In this document: positions 25,170 through 33,726 of the stretch, one piece after another | How the letters are laid out: every line of letters begins with the position of its first letter | Position numbering within the stretch: position 1 is the first letter of the stretch | Origin: Croceitalea sp. | Lineage (GTDB): Bacteria; Bacteroidota; Bacteroidia; Flavobacteriales; Flavobacteriaceae | NCBI GenBank assembly: GCA_013001145.1 | Contig: JABDND010000040.1 | Location: 1 to 38,920 of the forward strand | DNA: 38,920 bases | Direction: 5' to 3' | Translations under genes and position numbers: made by a program | Notes under the pieces: model-generated | Told to the model about the DNA's origin: nothing | The model's input: only the letters and a program-made list of their open reading frames with translations | Database searches by the model: none

Positions 25170-28100
25170 ATGGCATCAAACAAAAAATATTGGAAAAGTG
25201 AAGCGGAGTTAAATCCTAACGATTCCATTGTTGAGGCGCTAAAACAGAATGAATTTTCGGAGCATATTCCCGTTGATGAATTCTTGGGTGATAAGGGTAA
25301 ATTATCTGATTCATCTACCAACCGTAGAGACTTCTTAAAGTATATTGGCTTTAGCACAGCTGCAGCATCTTTGGCTGCTTGTGAAGGACCAGTAAAAAAA
25401 TCAATCCCATATGTGGTTCAGCCTGATCGTATAGTTCCCGGGGTGGCCAATTACTATGCAACCTCAATCGCAGATGGATTTGATTTTGCCAGTATATTGG
25501 TAAAAACCAGGGAAGGCCGTCCTATAAAAATTGAGAACAATGATAGGGCATTTGTAAAAGGTGGAGCCAATGCACGAGTCAACGCTTCGGTACTTGGACT
25601 ATATGATAGCACCAGACTTCAAGGACCCACGTTTGAAGGTGAGGCCATTTCATGGGATGACCTTGATATGCGAGTTACCGGTATGCTTAAGGCCGTTGCC
25701 AATTCAGGTAAAGAAATTGCCTTGTTGACCCAAACATATGCTAGTCCTTCATCAACAAAATTAATTGAAGAATTTTCATCGTCATTTGCGAATGTTAACC
25801 ATGTGGTTTATGATGCCATCTCAGAAGATGCCGCATTAAATGCCTTTGAATCTGCTTATGGTGAAAGAGCCTTAGCAGATTATGATTTCGAAAAAGCTGA
25901 ATTGATTGTTTCGTTTGCTGCAGATTTTTTGGCCGATTGGCAAGGCGGGGGTTATGATTCGGGTTACGCCAAAGGTAGGGTGCCACGCGAAGGTAAAATG
26001 TCGCGTCATATACATTTGGAATCCAATATGTCATTGACAGGTGCTAACGCGGACAAGCGTATTCCCATGAAGCCTTCGAACTTAAAGGTGGCCCTGGCCA
26101 AATTATACGGGAAATTGAATGGTAGCACTATAGGCGGAGGAAATTCTGACGTTGATGGATACGTAGATCAGATTGCCAATGAAATTAAAAAGGCAGGAAG
26201 CAAAGCCGTTGTGGTTTGTGGATTAAACGATGAAAACGCACAAGCGGTGGTCTTGGCCATTAATTCTCTATTACAAAGTAGCGCTTTTGATACTCAAAAG
26301 CCTAAATATATACGTAAGGGCGATATTCGTAAGGTAAACAAGTTGATTGCCGATATGAATTCAGGTCGCGTTGGTGCCTTATTGATGGATGGGGTGAATC
26401 CTTTGTATTCATTGCCAAATGCAGCAGAATTTGCCGAAGCAATGCAAAATGTGGGTCTTACAGTAAGCTGTTCAAAAAATAATGATGAAACAGCTGAGGC
26501 ATCACAATATGTGGCCGCAGCTTCACACTACTTAGAGTCTTGGGGTGATTTAGAAATCAAAAAAGGACATTATAGTTTAATGCAGCCAACCATTCGTGAG
26601 TTGTTTGATACCCGCCAATTTCAAAATTGCCTGTTAAAATGGATGGGAAGTGAAAAGACCTATTATGATTTTATTGGTGAAAATTGGCAAGCTTCTATTT
26701 TGAACGGAGGTAGTTGGAACCAAGCTCTTCAAGATGGTATTTATGTTGCTGGCATGGATGACAACGAAAATGAAGGCGAGGCTGCCAATGCAAATCAAAA
26801 GCCAAATACAGGCCAAGAGACCACTGTTGTTGCGATTGCCTCTGCATTACGTACGTTGGCCAATAGCACAAGTTCCGAGATGGAGTTAATGCTCTATTCT
26901 AAGGTTGGCATGGGTGATGGACAGCAAGCGAACAATCCATGGTTACAAGAATTTCCAGACCCAATTTCAAGGGTAACCTGGGACAACTATATTACAGTTT
27001 CAAAAGCAGATGCAATGGCATTGGGCTTTGAAAACGAAAATGTTGCCAACGGAGGGCTTGATGGCAGTTACGCTACGTTGACAGTAGATGGTACGACCAT
27101 TGATAGAGTGCCTGTGATTATACAGCCTGGGCAAGCCAAAGGAACAATAGGGCTTTCATTTGGTTATGGTAAAACTGCTGGATTAAAATCTGAAATGCAG
27201 ACTGGAGTCAATGCATTTTCGATATATAAAGATTTTAGCAACGTACAATCGGTAACTTTGGCAAAAGCCGAAGGTACACATGAATTTGCATGTGTGCAGT
27301 TGCATAATACTTTGATGGGTCGTGGAGACATCATTAAGGAAACAACACTTGAAATTTTCAATACTAAAGATCATCATGAATGGAACCATGTTCCAGTAGT
27401 TTCATTGGACCATCAAGAAGTTCCTGCTACTTCAGTTGACCTTTGGGCCGAATTTGACCGTTCAATTGGGCATCATTTCAATATGTCGATTGACCTAAAC
27501 GCCTGTACAGGATGCGGGGCTTGTGTAATAGCTTGCCATGCAGAGAACAATGTACCGGTAGTGGGCAAAGAAGAAATTCGTCGCTCACGTGATATGCACT
27601 GGTTACGAATTGATAGATATTATTCTTCAGAAGAAAGCTTTGAAGGTGATAATGATAAAAAGGAAAATTTAGACGGTTTATTTGGTGATACGGGATCTTT
27701 AGGAGGTTTTGGAGAAATGGAAGCCCCAGCAGCAAATCCTCAAGTTGCTTTTCAACCTGTAATGTGCCAGCATTGCAATCATGCACCTTGTGAAACAGTT
27801 TGTCCTGTGGCAGCAACTGCGCATAGTCGTCAAGGCCAAAATCATATGGCGTACAATAGATGTGTTGGTACAAGATATTGTGCAAATAACTGTCCTTATA
27901 AAGTAAGGAGGTTCAATTGGTTCTTATACAATAATAATGATGAATTCGATTACCATATGAACAATGATTTGGGCAAAATGGTAATTAATCCAGATGTGAA
28001 TGTACGTTCCAGAGGGGTGATGGAGAAGTGTTCATTGTGTATTCAAATGACACAGAAAACAATTCTCGATGCCAAACGCGATGGAAGAATGGTCGAAGAC

Positions 28101-28289
28101 GGTGAATTTCAAACCGCATGTTCTTCTGCCTGTAGCAATGGAGCTATTGTATTTGGAGATATAAACGATAAAGAAAGTAAAGTTGCCGAGTTGAAAGAAG
28201 ACGATCGCATGTACCATTTATTGGAACACGTAGGCACAAAACCGAATGTGTTCTACCATGTAAAGGTGAGAAACAGCAACGAAGCATAA
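25170..28289 (+). CDS. actB: Alternative complex III subunit ActB (molybdopterin-like plus Fe-S)
   Basis: A 1039-residue periplasmic subunit. A twin-arginine signal (NRRDFLKYIG, R52-R53) ends in a lipobox, L68-A-A-C71, so it is probably exported folded and lipid-anchored. Residues about 75-740 are a molybdopterin-oxidoreductase-like fold that in this complex binds no molybdenum. From about residue 779 comes a ferredoxin-like part with four cysteine groups: CTGCGACVIACH, CQHCNHAPCETVCP, CVGTRYCANNCPYK, and CSLC with a distant CSSAC. These fit three [4Fe-4S] and one [3Fe-4S] cluster as in known ACIII structures. An acidic, Asn-rich insertion (DDNENEGEAANANQKPN) lies near residue 535. It is 27 bases after actA. 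Confidence 0.95.
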   Translation: MASNKKYWKSEAELNPNDSIVEALKQNEFSEHIPVDEFLGDKGKLSDSSTNRRDFLKYIGFSTAAASLAACEGPVKKSIPYVVQPDRIVPGVANYYATSIADGFDFASILVKTREGRPIKIENNDRAFVKGGANARVNASVLGLYDSTRLQGPTFEGEAISWDDLDMRVTGMLKAVANSGKEIALLTQTYASPSSTKLIEEFSSSFANVNHVVYDAISEDAALNAFESAYGERALADYDFEKAELIVSFAADFLADWQGGGYDSGYAKGRVPREGKMSRHIHLESNMSLTGANADKRIPMKPSNLKVALAKLYGKLNGSTIGGGNSDVDGYVDQIANEIKKAGSKAVVVCGLNDENAQAVVLAINSLLQSSAFDTQKPKYIRKGDIRKVNKLIADMNSGRVGALLMDGVNPLYSLPNAAEFAEAMQNVGLTVSCSKNNDETAEASQYVAAASHYLESWGDLEIKKGHYSLMQPTIRELFDTRQFQNCLLKWMGSEKTYYDFIGENWQASILNGGSWNQALQDGIYVAGMDDNENEGEAANANQKPNTGQETTVVAIASALRTLANSTSSEMELMLYSKVGMGDGQQANNPWLQEFPDPISRVTWDNYITVSKADAMALGFENENVANGGLDGSYATLTVDGTTIDRVPVIIQPGQAKGTIGLSFGYGKTAGLKSEMQTGVNAFSIYKDFSNVQSVTLAKAEGTHEFACVQLHNTLMGRGDIIKETTLEIFNTKDHHEWNHVPVVSLDHQEVPATSVDLWAEFDRSIGHHFNMSIDLNACTGCGACVIACHAENNVPVVGKEEIRRSRDMHWLRIDRYYSSEESFEGDNDKKENLDGLFGDTGSLGGFGEMEAPAANPQVAFQPVMCQHCNHAPCETVCPVAATAHSRQGQNHMAYNRCVGTRYCANNCPYKVRRFNWFLYNNNDEFDYHMNNDLGKMVINPDVNVRSRGVMEKCSLCIQMTQKTILDAKRDGRMVEDGEFQTACSSACSNGAIVFGDINDKESKVAELKEDDRMYHLLEHVGTKPNVFYHVKVRNSNEA

Positions 28290-28322
28290 CCAATAAATAA
28301 GCAAGAAACTAGAATATAAATT

Positions 28323-30038
28323 ATGGCGTCGCATTACGAAGCACCTATACGAAAACCATTAGTACTTGGCGATAAAGGCTATCACGATGTTTCTGTCGAT
28401 ATAGCTCGCCCTGTTGAAGGCAAGGCCAACAAACAATGGTGGATCGTTTTTACCATAGCTTTAATGGCCTTTCTTTGGGGATTGGGCTGTATCATATATA
28501 CCATCTCAACGGGTATCGGGGTTTGGGGTTTGAACCGAACCGTTAACTGGGCCTGGGATATTACCAACTTTGTATGGTGGGTAGGTATTGGCCACGCAGG
28601 TACCCTTATTTCGGCGGTACTATTGCTGTTCAGACAAAAATGGAGAATGGCCATTAACCGATCTGCCGAAGCAATGACCATTTTCTCTGTAATACAAGCG
28701 GGACTTTTCCCGATTATTCACATGGGAAGACCGTGGTTGGCCTATTGGGTATTGCCCATACCCAACCAATTTGGTTCTTTATGGGTGAATTTTAATTCAC
28801 CATTGCTTTGGGATGTATTTGCAATTTCAACGTATTTATCTGTTTCATTGGTATTCTGGTGGACAGGTCTTTTACCAGATTTTGCAATGATTCGCGATCG
28901 GGCGGTAAAGCCATTTCAAAAGAAAATATATAGTTTGTTGAGTTTTGGATGGACAGGTCGTGCGAAAGATTGGCAACGATTTGAAGAGGTATCCTTGGTT
29001 TTGGCCGGTTTGGCAACGCCACTGGTACTTTCTGTCCATACTATTGTATCGTTTGACTTTGCAACATCGGTCATACCGGGGTGGCACACAACTATATTTC
29101 CACCTTACTTTGTGGCAGGTGCTATATTTTCTGGTTTTGCCATGGTGCAAACCTTATTGATCATCATGCGAAAGGTATGTAATCTTGAGGCCTATATTAC
29201 CGTACAGCATATTGAATTGATGAACATCGTAATCATGATTACGGGGTCAATTGTAGGTTGCGCCTATATCACTGAGCTTTTCATGGCTTGGTATTCAGGT
29301 GTGGAATACGAGCAGTATGCTTTCTTGAACAGGGCCACAGGACCTTACTGGTGGGCCTATTGGTCAATGATGACATGTAATGTGATAACCCCACAAGTAA
29401 TGTGGTTCAAGAAAATACGTACCAGTATCATGATTTCTTTTGTCATCTCGATAGTGGTGAATATTGGAATGTGGTTTGAGCGTTTTGTGATTATCGTAAC
29501 CTCGTTACATAGAGATTATTTGCCTTCTTCGTGGACCATGTTTTCGCCAACTTTTGTTGACATTGGCATATTTATAGGAACAATAGGATTCTTCTTTGTG
29601 CTGTTTTTGCTGTATTCAAGAACCTTTCCAGTTATAGCTCAGGCTGAAGTAAAATCAATATTGAAAACATCCGGTGAACGCTTCAAAACTTTGCGTGACT
29701 CTGGTCAGCCTTTATATCAAATGCCAAAGTCCATGGCAAAAAGCACGGCAAAGGCCATAGTGGAGAGCAAAAAATCGGATGATAAAGTTTCTTCCTTAAT
29801 GGACAAATTAGGAACTTTCGATAAGGAAAATGACACACCCGATGCATTGCAAAAAATTAAGGGCATAGGGCCACAGATGGAAAAAGTACTTAATCAAATA
29901 GGCATATATAAATTTTCACAGGTCAGTAAAATGACCAATACAGAATATGACTTATTGGATTCGATTACAGAAAAATTTCCTGGTCGGGCGCAAAGAGACG
30001 ATTGGGCAGGTCAGGCTAAAAAACTAAATAAAGGATAA
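28323..30038 (+). CDS. actC: Alternative complex III subunit ActC with C-terminal HhH domain
   Basis: A 571-residue NrfD/PsrC-type membrane subunit. About ten transmembrane helices cover residues 40-440; they form one of the quinone-binding membrane parts and a likely proton path. Recognisable stretches are VWGLNRTVNWAWDITNFVWW, HMGRPWLAYW, SFDFATSVIPGWHTTIFPPYF and GWHTT. After a charged linker (about 445-500) there is an extra domain at 507-571: LQKIKGIGPQMEKVLNQIGI, then YKFSQVSKMT, then a W-xx-QA-xx-L ending. That is a helix-hairpin-helix module normally found in nucleic-acid-related proteins and not expected in a quinol-oxidase subunit. There is no frameshift or second start at the join. 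It overlaps nothing and ends 3 bases before actD. Confidence 0.95.
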   Translation: MASHYEAPIRKPLVLGDKGYHDVSVDIARPVEGKANKQWWIVFTIALMAFLWGLGCIIYTISTGIGVWGLNRTVNWAWDITNFVWWVGIGHAGTLISAVLLLFRQKWRMAINRSAEAMTIFSVIQAGLFPIIHMGRPWLAYWVLPIPNQFGSLWVNFNSPLLWDVFAISTYLSVSLVFWWTGLLPDFAMIRDRAVKPFQKKIYSLLSFGWTGRAKDWQRFEEVSLVLAGLATPLVLSVHTIVSFDFATSVIPGWHTTIFPPYFVAGAIFSGFAMVQTLLIIMRKVCNLEAYITVQHIELMNIVIMITGSIVGCAYITELFMAWYSGVEYEQYAFLNRATGPYWWAYWSMMTCNVITPQVMWFKKIRTSIMISFVISIVVNIGMWFERFVIIVTSLHRDYLPSSWTMFSPTFVDIGIFIGTIGFFFVLFLLYSRTFPVIAQAEVKSILKTSGERFKTLRDSGQPLYQMPKSMAKSTAKAIVESKKSDDKVSSLMDKLGTFDKENDTPDALQKIKGIGPQMEKVLNQIGIYKFSQVSKMTNTEYDLLDSITEKFPGRAQRDDWAGQAKKLNKG

Positions 30039-30041
30039 CCT

Positions 30042-30569
30042 ATGGCATCAAAAGTTATACACGCTGTTTACAACGACGATGACATACTAATGCATGCCGT
30101 CAAAAAGGTGCGTGCGGCGAACCATCATATAGAAGAGGTGTATACGCCCTTTCCTGTTCATGGGCTTGATAAGGCCATGGGATTAGAGGATACGCGTATC
30201 GCTATCACTTCTTTCATGTATGGATGTTTGGGTCTTGCCGTGGCCATTGTAATGATGAATTATATCATGATCGAAGATTGGCCTCAAGACATAGGCGGCA
30301 AACCAAGTTTTAGTTACTTGGAAAATATGCCTGCCTTTGTTCCCATTATGTTCGAGATGACTGTTTTTTTTGCAGCCCACCTTATGGTGATTACGTTTTA
30401 TCTGCGCAGTAGAATGTGGCCTTTCAAAAAAGCAGAAAATCCAGACATTAGAACAACAGATGACCTATTCTTGATGGAATTGGGCATCCACAATAATGAA
30501 GAGGAGTTAAAAAAATTACTGATTGATACAGGAGCAATCGAAATAACCGTCAAAGAAAAGGATGAATAG
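30042..30569 (+). CDS. actD: Alternative complex III subunit ActD (DUF3341)
   Basis: A 175-residue membrane subunit. The N-terminal soluble part (ALKKVRAANHHIEEVYTPFPVHGLDKAMG-like) is the DUF3341 signature, followed by two membrane helices near 47-75 and 97-122. ActD sits on the cytoplasmic side of the complex with its helices packing on ActC/ActF. It starts three bases after actC, and its end overlaps or touches the start of actE, showing tight translational coupling. Confidence 0.93.
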   Translation: MASKVIHAVYNDDDILMHAVKKVRAANHHIEEVYTPFPVHGLDKAMGLEDTRIAITSFMYGCLGLAVAIVMMNYIMIEDWPQDIGGKPSFSYLENMPAFVPIMFEMTVFFAAHLMVITFYLRSRMWPFKKAENPDIRTTDDLFLMELGIHNNEEELKKLLIDTGAIEITVKEKDE

Positions 30570-30570
30570 C

Positions 30571-31140
30571 ATGAAGCAATTCTTAAAAATAGTCTTTGGT
30601 CTTGTTTTGTTAATGGGTGTTACCTCTTGTTTTGACAAGAATCAACCAAATTACCAATACATGCCCAATATGTATGAACCGGTAGGTTACGAAACTTACC
30701 AACAAGTGGAAAACGGGCTTTTTCCAATGGGTACAGAAGCCATGTTACCCGCAGAAAACACGATTTCTAGAGGTTGGATGCCATATGAGTTTGATAATAC
30801 GTTAGAGGGTAAAGAGTTGGCACGAATGCAAAAAAGCCCATTGGACTCTCTTGAGTCTGAAGCAAATCTTGCCATGGGCAAAGAGCTTTATGATGTTTAC
30901 TGTGCGATATGCCACGGTCCAAAGGGTAAAGGGCAGGGCACTTTGGTAAAACGAGAAAAAATATTGGGCGTGCCCAGTTATGATGATGCCGCCCGAAATA
31001 TAACCGTTGGAAGCACCTATCATACAATGTATTATGGCCTAAATTCGATGGGATCATATGCGGCACAAATGAGCAATGAAAAAGAATTATGGCAGGTTGC
31101 AGAATATGTCATGAAATTAAAAGAAGACCTAACAAAATAA
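30571..31140 (+). CDS. actE: Alternative complex III subunit ActE, monoheme lipoprotein cytochrome c
   Basis: A 189-residue protein from the ATG at 30571, one base after the actD stop; an ATG at 30562 would overlap actD by 8 bases and add three residues. The N-terminus MKQFLKIVFGLVLLMGVTSC is a lipoprotein signal with C20 as the lipid site. A single heme site is C111-AIC-H115, with a probable Met ligand in the SMGSYAAQM stretch. ActE takes electrons from ActA and passes them to the oxidase or a soluble carrier. Confidence 0.93.
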   Translation: MKQFLKIVFGLVLLMGVTSCFDKNQPNYQYMPNMYEPVGYETYQQVENGLFPMGTEAMLPAENTISRGWMPYEFDNTLEGKELARMQKSPLDSLESEANLAMGKELYDVYCAICHGPKGKGQGTLVKREKILGVPSYDDAARNITVGSTYHTMYYGLNSMGSYAAQMSNEKELWQVAEYVMKLKEDLTK

Positions 31141-31153
31141 GAAAACACATACT

Positions 31154-32515
31154 ATGTACACGTTTTCAAAGAGATTAAAAATTGCATCCTTCATATTAAT
31201 GGCGGTTGGTGCTCTATGTTTGATCAGTGGATTTTTAAGTGCCCCGAGCACCGTTGAGGAGGCTAAAGAAATGGTGGCGGCGCATGGTGACGGCCACGGA
31301 GACTCTCATGGAGAAGAATCTGCCCATAGCCTAGAAACCTCACATGCAATGGGAGCTGCTGACGCAAGCGAACATTCAACGGAAGGTGAGCATGCCAATG
31401 AGCATAGTGCCGCTCACGATGAGCATGTATTTCACCAATTACAAAACCGTCCATGGTCGGCACTCTATGTGGCCGCTTTCTTTTTCTTTATGATTTCATT
31501 GGGCGCCTTGGCCTTTTACGCCGTAAACAGGGCGGCACAAGCAGGATGGGCTCCGTTATTGTTTAGGGTTATGGAGGGTATAACCGCATATTTGGTACCC
31601 GGTGGCATTATTGTGTTTGTCATCTTGGTTCTTTCAGCTTTGCACTTTAACCATTTGTTCACTTGGATGGATGCCGAAGTAGTGGCCAATGATAAATTGT
31701 TGCAAGGCAAACAAGGATATTTAAATCCCACTTTTTTCTTGATTAGGGCAGCAATATTTTTAGGAGGCTGGATTGCCTATCGCCAATATTCAAGAAAACT
31801 TTCATTGGAAGAAGATAAAGCAGATGACAATTCAAAATTTAAGTTAAATTTTAGAATCTCAGCTGCCTTTTTGGTATTCTATTTGATATCAGAGTCCATG
31901 ATGTCATGGGATTGGATTATGAGCCTTGATCCTCACTGGTTCAGTACCTTATTTGGATGGTACGTATTTGCCAGTATGTTCGTGTCGGGAATCACCGTTA
32001 TCGCCATGGTTTCAATCTATCTCAAATCGAAGGGATATTTAGAAGAAGTAAATGATAGCCATATTCACGATTTAGCCAAGTTTATGTTTGGTATCAGCAT
32101 ATTTTGGACCTATTTATGGTTTAGCCAGTTCATGCTGATATGGTATGCCAATATACCGGAAGAAGTAACCTATTACGTTACAAGGATAGAGCATTATAAA
32201 CTGCCTTTCTTTGGTATGGTCGCAATGAATTTTATCTTCCCTTTATTGGTATTGATGAATAGTGATTATAAACGAGTAAATTGGTTTGTTGTAATGGCAG
32301 GTATTGTAATTTTGTTTGGCCATTACATGGATGTATTTAATATGGTAATGCCCGCAACTGTTGGTGAAAATTGGCATCTAGGAATACCAGAGATAGGAGG
32401 AATTTTGTTTTTTTCCGGATTGTTTATATATGTTGTCTTCAATGCATTGACCAAAGAAGCATTAACACCAAAACGCAATCCATTTATTGAAGAAAGTAGA
32501 CAATTCCATTACTAA
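31154..32515 (+). CDS. actF: Alternative complex III subunit ActF with His-rich loop
   Basis: A 453-residue NrfD-related membrane subunit with about ten helices, the second quinone-type membrane half of the complex. Conserved stretches include FNHLFTWMDAE, SESMMSWDWIMSLDPHWFSTLFGWY and FWTYLWFSQFMLIWYANIPEE. Between the first and second helix there is an inserted loop (residues about 32-97) with eleven histidines (H44 to H94) alternating with Glu, Asp, Ser and Gly. Such loops can bind Zn, Cu or Ni; this is inference. The usual role is menaquinol oxidation linked to proton movement. It starts 13 bases after actE. Confidence 0.93.
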   Translation: MYTFSKRLKIASFILMAVGALCLISGFLSAPSTVEEAKEMVAAHGDGHGDSHGEESAHSLETSHAMGAADASEHSTEGEHANEHSAAHDEHVFHQLQNRPWSALYVAAFFFFMISLGALAFYAVNRAAQAGWAPLLFRVMEGITAYLVPGGIIVFVILVLSALHFNHLFTWMDAEVVANDKLLQGKQGYLNPTFFLIRAAIFLGGWIAYRQYSRKLSLEEDKADDNSKFKLNFRISAAFLVFYLISESMMSWDWIMSLDPHWFSTLFGWYVFASMFVSGITVIAMVSIYLKSKGYLEEVNDSHIHDLAKFMFGISIFWTYLWFSQFMLIWYANIPEEVTYYVTRIEHYKLPFFGMVAMNFIFPLLVLMNSDYKRVNWFVVMAGIVILFGHYMDVFNMVMPATVGENWHLGIPEIGGILFFSGLFIYVVFNALTKEALTPKRNPFIEESRQFHY

Positions 32516-32541
32516 AATTCTAAGCGAAAGTAGTTAAAGAA

Positions 32542-33678
32542 ATGACGACATTATTAATATTGACAGTTCTTGTTCTAGTGGCCATTGCAATTTGGCAAAT
32601 GACCAAAATATTTGAATTGTCTCAACTTAAGGCAGAAACTTCAAAGGCTCAAATTGCCAATGACTCCGACAATAAAACGAATGGGTATCTTCTTTTCGCA
32701 TTTCTGATATTCATATATGGAATCACCATATTCAGTTTCGCAAAATATACTAAGATTTTGTTGCCAGAAGCCGCCTCCGCTCATGGTGGGGAATATGACA
32801 CGCTTATGTGGGTGTCATTCGCCATAATATTTTTTGTGCAGACCATCACTCAAGCGCTGCTTCACTACTTTGGTTACAAATACCGTGGTGAGGAAGGAAA
32901 AAAGGCCCTTTTCTATGCAGATAACGATCGATTAGAGTTTATCTGGACCATTATTCCAGTTATCGTTTTAGCGGGATTGATCATTTGGGGTCTTTATTCA
33001 TGGACCAACATCATGGACGTCAACGAAGAGGATGACCCCTTGATTGTTGAGCTTTATGCACAACAGTTCAATTGGACTGCTCGCTACGGTGGTAATGACA
33101 ATGTACTTGGTGATGCAAGTGTCCGACTCATTGATATTGACCGTGCCAATGTCTTGGGTCTTGATGAGTCTGATCCCAATGCAGCAGATGATGTCATTGT
33201 CAAAGAATTACATTTACCGGTAGGGCGCAAAGTCAATTTCAAAATGCGTTCTCAAGATGTATTACATTCGGCATATATGCCGCACTTTAGAGCACAAATG
33301 AACTGCGTGCCAGGAATGATTACCCAGTTCTCCTTTACGCCCACGATTACCACAGAAGCTATGCGATTGAACCCAGATGTGGTTGATAAGGTTCAAAGAA
33401 CAAACGCAATAAGGGCAGAAAGGGCAGCACAAGGTCTTCCCAACAGTGATCCGTGGGAATTTGATTACGTATTGTTATGTAATAAAATATGTGGTAAATC
33501 ACATTACAATATGCAGTTGAAAATAATTGTGGAAACTGAGGAGGAATTCAATAAATGGATGTCAGAACAAGGCACTTTTGCCGAGACCGTCATGGTTGAA
33601 GATGATGCTACAACCCAAGCATTCAATGTGGTAGATGCTGCGCAACCTGCAGTTGAGGAAGTTTCCTCAGAAGATTAA
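32542..33678 (+). CDS. coxB: Cytochrome c oxidase subunit II
   Basis: A 378-residue subunit with three hydrophobic stretches (residues about 1-20, 50-70 and 90-110, plus one near 130-155) and a periplasmic CuA domain. CuA ligands are H242 (LHSAY), C313, C317, H321 and M324 in CNKICGKSHYNM. The position normally held by Glu in CxExC is K315; Glu contributes only its backbone to CuA, so the centre can still form, but the usual Mg-site side chain is changed. I believe this is common in Bacteroidota. No c-type heme motif is present. It follows actF by 26 bases, so oxidase and ACIII are made together as a likely supercomplex. Confidence 0.95.
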   Translation: MTTLLILTVLVLVAIAIWQMTKIFELSQLKAETSKAQIANDSDNKTNGYLLFAFLIFIYGITIFSFAKYTKILLPEAASAHGGEYDTLMWVSFAIIFFVQTITQALLHYFGYKYRGEEGKKALFYADNDRLEFIWTIIPVIVLAGLIIWGLYSWTNIMDVNEEDDPLIVELYAQQFNWTARYGGNDNVLGDASVRLIDIDRANVLGLDESDPNAADDVIVKELHLPVGRKVNFKMRSQDVLHSAYMPHFRAQMNCVPGMITQFSFTPTITTEAMRLNPDVVDKVQRTNAIRAERAAQGLPNSDPWEFDYVLLCNKICGKSHYNMQLKIIVETEEEFNKWMSEQGTFAETVMVEDDATTQAFNVVDAAQPAVEEVSSED

Positions 33679-33726
33679 AATTAGGCTATAAAAAGAAAAT
33701 TAATATAAATCAAAAACAATCAGATT

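Noticed and set aside
27478-27885. 135-codon minus-strand frame
   Set aside because: Lies wholly inside actB over the conserved iron-sulfur cysteine motifs; no protein features of its own.
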